From: Phycisphaerae bacterium
GTDB lineage: Bacteria; Planctomycetota; Phycisphaerae; UBA1845; Fen-1342
Assembly: GCA_022842805.1 (NCBI GenBank)
Contig: JALHOX010000171.1
Coordinates: 1-9,340 of the forward strand
DNA length: 9,340 bases
Reading direction: 5' to 3'
The notes under the pieces are model-generated. The model was not told where the DNA came from and searched no databases. It was given only the letters and a program-made list of their open reading frames with translations. This document shows, one piece after another, positions 6,957 through 9,340 of this stretch; position 1 is the stretch's first letter; each line of letters starts with the position of its first letter. The translations under genes were made by a program, and so were the position numbers.

Positions 6957-6977
6957 GCGGCCGCGTTGCACGGCCGC
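6957..6977. repeat. GC-rich hairpin in the leader of the surface-protein operon
   Basis: GCGGCCG (6957-6963) and CGGCCGC (6971-6977) form a perfect 7-bp stem with a 7-nt loop. It lies between apt and the first lipoprotein gene. No T run follows on either strand, so it is not a standard terminator; it may be a leader structure, or chance in GC-rich DNA. I see no convincing promoter in the 132-bp gap, only weak AT-richer sequence near 6995-7022. Confidence 0.35.
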
Positions 6978-7064
6978 TCGCCACGCATCCATTGTTAGCG
7001 AACGGATCAAACTCAAAAGTGTCTCAGCCGCCCGACGCGACCGAAACCCGCGTCGAACACCAGC

Positions 7065-7598
7065 TCAATACTTCAGCACGCTGTGCACCGGCATGTCTCC
7101 CAGCCGGGCACGACCGCTCAGTCCGGTCAGCTCAATCAACACCGCGACCCCGACCAGTGCCGCTCCGCCGCCGCGCACCAGTTGAACGCACGCCTCCAGC
7201 GTTCCGCCCGTCGCCAAAACGTCGTCCACCACCAGCACGCGCTGCCCCGGCCGCAACGCATCGGCGTGAATTTCGAGCGAATCGGTGCCGTACTCCAGCG
7301 CGTAGCTCTCTTTCCGCGTCGCCCGCGGCAGCTTGCCGGGCTTTCGCACCGGCACAAAGCCCACCGCCAGCGCCTTGGCCGCGGCCGTGCCAAAGATGAA
7401 CCCGCGCGACTCCGCCCCGACCACAATCTCCACACCCTTGCCGCGGAAGGGCTGAACCAAGAACTCAACCGCCAGCGCCAAAGCCGAGGGATCGGCCAGC
7501 AGCGGCGTAATATCTTTGAATCCCACCCCGGGCTTCGGAAAATCCGGCACGTCGCGAATAAACCGGCGCAGCATCGTTCCGTCGACTACGGAGTCCAC
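7065..7598 (-). CDS. apt: Adenine phosphoribosyltransferase
   Basis: Apt makes AMP and pyrophosphate from adenine and PRPP in cytoplasmic purine salvage. The 177-residue product has the family N-terminus VPDFPKPGVGFKDITPLL (about 17-34), the GAESRGFIFG segment (61-70), the flexible-loop region RKPGKLPR with ESYALEYGTD after it, and the PRPP-binding motif VLVVDDVLATGGT (121-133) with its paired acidic residues. Length fits the usual 170-183. The start is taken as GTG 7598 because AGGAG (7605-7609) lies 6 nt upstream; ATG 7574 would give 169 residues, like the Bacillus form, but has only a weak GGA. The frame stays open far upstream (to 7880), but that extension is Arg/Ala/Gly-rich and not Apt-like. 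Same strand as the surface-protein array downstream, with no functional link apparent. Confidence 0.97.
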   Translation of the reverse strand: MDSVVDGTMLRRFIRDVPDFPKPGVGFKDITPLLADPSALALAVEFLVQPFRGKGVEIVVGAESRGFIFGTAAAKALAVGFVPVRKPGKLPRATRKESYALEYGTDSLEIHADALRPGQRVLVVDDVLATGGTLEACVQLVRGGGAALVGVAVLIELTGLSGRARLGDMPVHSVLKY

Positions 7599-7604
7599 AC
7601 GCGT

Positions 7605-7609
7605 CTCCT
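7605..7609 (-). promoter_or_regulatory. Shine-Dalgarno site favouring the GTG start of apt
   Basis: AGGAG is 6 nt before GTG 7598. It is the best ribosome-binding match near the 5' end of apt and decides between this GTG and ATG 7574. Confidence 0.6.
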
Positions 7610-7660
7610 GCGCCGCTGCGCGCCCAAGGCCCTGGCCGTCGGAACCATCGTCCGCTAATC

Positions 7661-7780
7661 CGTGGGAGGATCGCCGCGCCGGCGATTCAACTCGGTCCCA
7701 CGAAGCGGGAGCGGATGCTAAGGGAGCATCCACCCGGTCGCAACGGTTGCGCGAAATCAGCCGCGCCGACTCCGCGCAAC
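7661..7780. repeat. Cluster of perfect inverted repeats in the apt / small membrane protein gap
   Basis: The 380-bp gap 7599-7978 holds no convincing gene. Within 120 bp it has a nested hairpin, CGTGGGA (7661-7667) with TCCCACG (7696-7702) enclosing ATCGCCG (7670-7676) with CGGCGAT (7680-7686). It also has GGATGCT (7713-7719) with AGCATCC (7725-7731), and GTTGCGCG (7746-7753) with CGCGCAAC (7773-7780). All stems are perfect. This could be a structured leader or a small RNA on either strand, or chance in GC-rich DNA. I recognise no known RNA family (not tRNA, tmRNA, RNase P or SRP), and no clear promoters. The rest of the gap (7781-7978) shows nothing definite. Confidence 0.4.
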
Positions 7781-7978
7781 GCCGGCTCCGACCCAAACCG
7801 CGCTGCCGCTGATCCGCGCCGCGACCACCACCAAGCGGCCCTCGAGCGTCGCGCAGATGGCCCATATCCATCGCACCCATTCAACTGCCGCCGCCGGCGG
7901 TCCGAAGCAACAAGGTCGCGCGGCGGCGACTCGCCCCGTATCGGACGTGTCAGCCCCGCGCCGGGTTCCGGGAGCGAA

Positions 7979-8155
7979 ATGTCGGCGTCAACACTGATCT
8001 GGGTCGTCGGGCTGCTGGCGGGCACGTTGGTGCTCGCCGGTCTGACGCGTTCGGCCACCGTCAGCGGCAAGCTGATGGACCAGTATTCCAAGGTGCTGCG
8101 CACCGCACGCGAAGAGCGCCGCGCCCAGTTGGAAGCGCAAAAAGACGCCGAGTAA
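7979..8155 (+). CDS. Small single-span membrane protein, function unknown
   Basis: A protein of 58 residues. The start ATG 7979 has GGGAG just upstream (GGAG at 7971-7974, 4-nt spacer). Residues 5-22 (TLIWVVGLLAGTLVLAGL) are one transmembrane segment; residues 31-58 are charged and helical-looking (KLMDQYSKVL, then REERRAQLEAQKD), probably an amphipathic cytoplasmic helix. The same frame is open back to 7715, but that stretch is Arg/Ala/Pro-rich low-complexity sequence without gene character. It faces away from apt and converges on the sigma-factor gene with 49 bp between stops and no visible terminator there. Short membrane proteins of this shape are common partners of larger complexes, but no function can be assigned. 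Confidence 0.7.
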   Translation: MSASTLIWVVGLLAGTLVLAGLTRSATVSGKLMDQYSKVLRTAREERRAQLEAQKDAE

Positions 8156-8204
8156 TCAAGCCGAAATCGCCCCGTTCACGTCAGGCCGGCCCACTTCTCA
8201 TCCG

Positions 8205-8807
8205 CTACTCGCGATCGGCATTGAGGCAGAAGCGCAGTCGCTCATGCGCCCGCGCACGCATCATGTGAACCGCGCCTGACGAGCGATTCAGCCGCTTCGA
8301 AACATCGTCGATCGACAGCCCTTCGAGGTCATACAGCCGAACCACTTCGGCATAGCGCTCCGGAAGCGTCGCGATGGCCGACTCCAGTTGGCTGATGGCT
8401 TCGCGCCGCCCGACGCTGCGGCTGGGCGTGGCGCTCTCCTGATCCAGCGTATCCAGCAGCCCCGTCATCGATTCTTCGCGCGTCGAGGGCTTAATCCGAT
8501 CGCGCGGCTGCGGCTGCTTCAGCCGCTCCAGCGAACGGATCGCGTCGCGGAGGTTGTTCTGAGCGATTCGCAGCAGCCAGGCCCGAAACGGCGTACCCCG
8601 AGCCGGGTCAAAGTTGCGGATTTGAAGGAACGCTTCGAGGTAGGTGACCTGCATTACGTCAGCCGGCTCGAGCGCCGCCCGCCAGATCTCCTGGATTTGC
8701 AGGCTGCGTTCGATCGAAGGGCCGTGCAGCCGCAGGAGTTCGGTCAGGGCCTCGGTGTCGCCGACGACCGCGGCCGCAATTAACTGAACTTCGTCTTGCT
8801 CGGGCAT
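8205..8807 (-). CDS. ECF-type RNA polymerase sigma factor (sigma-70 family)
   Basis: A protein of 200 residues with two sigma domains, as in group 4 (ECF) factors, directing RNA polymerase to alternative promoters. Region 2 is about 20-91, with PADVMQVTYLEAFLQIRNFD and the core-binding/-10 helix FRAWLLRIAQNNLRDAIR. A charged linker covers 95-135. Region 4 is about 140-194, with LPERYAEVVRLYDLEGLS and the helix-turn-helix SIDDVSKRLNRSSGAVHMMRARA, which contacts the -35 element. The N-terminus DEVQLIAAAVVGDTEALTELL is the common ECF opening. No membrane segment and no anti-sigma gene is adjacent, unless the convergent 58-residue membrane protein acts as one (speculative). No clear Shine-Dalgarno precedes the ATG. 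Divergent from nrdR across a 292-bp region. Confidence 0.93.
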   Translation of the reverse strand: MPEQDEVQLIAAAVVGDTEALTELLRLHGPSIERSLQIQEIWRAALEPADVMQVTYLEAFLQIRNFDPARGTPFRAWLLRIAQNNLRDAIRSLERLKQPQPRDRIKPSTREESMTGLLDTLDQESATPSRSVGRREAISQLESAIATLPERYAEVVRLYDLEGLSIDDVSKRLNRSSGAVHMMRARAHERLRFCLNADRE

Positions 8808-8810
8808 GGC

Positions 8811-8825
8811 GGTGAGTCACCGGTG
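8811..8825. repeat. Overlapping palindromes just upstream of the sigma-factor start
   Basis: GGTGA-G-TCACC (8811-8821) overlaps the perfect palindrome CACCGGTG (8818-8825), directly before the sigma-factor ATG. The place suits a translational or transcriptional control site, including autoregulation, but nothing in the sequence proves it. Confidence 0.3.
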
Positions 8826-8943
8826 GGTGGCGGGTACGAAACCTTGCCCATGATACGTCCGCGCGGCAAGTACGCGACGGGGTGGTCCGGCGGGCCTGTT
8901 AATCTTCGAGTTGGGAATTTGGGAAAGATTTTTTCACATCGGG

Positions 8944-8967
8944 TTGACATACCGTATCTGGTATAGT
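8944..8967 (+). promoter_or_regulatory. Probable nrdR promoter: extended -10 with overlapping inverted repeat
   Basis: TGGTATAGT (8959-8967) is an extended -10 element (TG-N followed by TATAGT, 5 of 6 to TATAAT). A perfect TTGACA (8944-8949) lies upstream, but only 12 bp separate it from TATAGT, short of the usual 16-18; at 17 bp the hexamer would be TAGCTT (8967-8972). The inverted repeat ATACC-N6-GGTAT (8949-8964) overlaps the -10 and could be an operator. The inferred transcript starts near 8974, giving a leader of about 125 nt before nrdR. Confidence 0.55.
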
Positions 8968-9099
8968 AGCTTCGCGACGTAACAATGGTTAGTACGATTG
9001 GGTCCCGAGGCGCGGTGAGCCCAAGTGTCCGAAACCTAGTTGCCGCGGCTGGCCAAGTCTGAGAGTTCGGGAGCAAAAAGCGGACGGATCGAGCGTTGA

Positions 9100-9340
9100 A
9101 TGCGATGTCCGTATTGCAAGGCAAACGACGACAAGGTGGTCGATTCTCGCGCCACGGACGGCGGACGTTCTATTCGCCGGCGGCGGGAATGCCTCGGCTG
9201 CGAGCGCCGCTATACGACCTATGAGCGGCTCGAAGAGGGTGTTCGGCTTCAGGTGATCAAGCGCGACGGCACGCGCATGCCCTATGAGCGGGCCAAGCTG
9301 AACGAGAGCATTCGACAGGCCGCCTACAAACGGCCGATCA
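9100..9340 (+). CDS. nrdR: Transcriptional repressor NrdR (N-terminal part, cut by the window end)
   Basis: NrdR represses ribonucleotide reductase genes in response to ATP/dATP. Eighty residues are visible of about 150 usual. A zinc ribbon is formed by MRCPYC (Cys3, Cys6) and CLGC (Cys31, Cys34), with the family signature VVDSRATDGGRSIRRRRECL and RRYTTYERLE. The ATP-cone domain starts near residue 49 (VIKRDGTRMPYERAKLNESI) and runs off the right edge. The ATG directly precedes CGATGTCCG and matches the invariant family N-terminus, so the start is secure although the ribosome-binding site is weak. It is divergent from the ECF sigma gene. Confidence 0.97.
   Translation, partial: MRCPYCKANDDKVVDSRATDGGRSIRRRRECLGCERRYTTYERLEEGVRLQVIKRDGTRMPYERAKLNESIRQAAYKRPI

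Noticed and set aside
7661..7702. Seven-bp outer stem that could be a tRNA acceptor
   Set aside because: Only 28 bases lie between the arms, and there are no anticodon or T arms.
7599..7880. N-terminal extension of Apt to 271 residues
   Set aside because: Apt family length is about 170-183 and the extension has no resemblance to it; AGGAG before GTG 7598 fixes a normal start.
7715..7978. N-terminal extension of the small membrane protein
   Set aside because: The extension is Arg/Ala/Pro-rich, lacks gene character and passes through the hairpin cluster; GGAG before ATG 7979 gives a clean membrane protein.
9059..9065. CTGAGA, as in the TPP riboswitch
   Set aside because: The other conserved TPP riboswitch segments are missing and nrdR is not a thiamine gene.
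8780..9124. Minus-strand frame of 114 codons across the sigma/nrdR gap
   Set aside because: It overlaps the promoter and start of nrdR and the start of the sigma gene, has unstructured composition, and ends in a shifted frame of the sigma gene.
1..9340. CRISPR arrays, insertion sequences, phage genes, tRNA or rRNA genes
   Set aside because: No repeat-spacer pattern, transposase-like frame, terminal repeats or recognisable RNA gene was seen on either strand.

Overview
The window is GC-rich and densely coding. It most likely comes from a member of the Planctomycetota (inference, no 16S is present). The evidence is a family of secreted proteins with FG-GAP, PKD-like and Cys-Gly C-terminal tail architectures, a planctomycete-style ECF sigma factor, and weak or variable Shine-Dalgarno use. 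Stop codons TAA, TAG and TGA are all used as ordinary stops.

Layout. Bases 2-349 (+) are the 3' end of a gene that resembles the C-terminus of a dienelactone-hydrolase-like alpha/beta hydrolase. It meets, tail to tail, a minus-strand array of five genes running from about 6932 down to 458 and closed by an intrinsic terminator at 388-425. In transcription order the array holds: a small lipoprotein-like gene broken by an in-frame TAA (6932-6525, severed tail to 6381); its intact paralogue (6361-5795); a 953-residue FG-GAP propeller lipoprotein (5732-2871); a poly-glycine lipoprotein (2862-2023); and a 503-residue PKD-like protein with a Cys-Gly/hydrophobic/basic C-terminal tail (1969-458). Gaps are 8 to about 62 bp, so co-transcription is likely. 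All five products carry export signals, so the array looks like a cell-surface or exoprotein operon. No enzyme is recognisable in it, and its function is unknown.

Upstream of the array, on the same strand, is apt, adenine phosphoribosyltransferase (7598-7065, GTG start). A 380-bp gap rich in perfect inverted repeats separates it from a divergent 58-residue single-span membrane protein (7979-8155, +). Next comes an ECF-type sigma factor (8807-8205, -), divergent from nrdR (9100 onward, +, cut by the window end). nrdR has a good extended -10 promoter overlapped by a small inverted repeat.

The observations most worth checking are the in-frame TAA, beyond which the reading frame continues with paralogue-like sequence and a conserved Cys; the Cys-Gly C-terminal tail; the hairpin cluster upstream of apt; and the apparent loss of the catalytic His in the hydrolase-like fragment.
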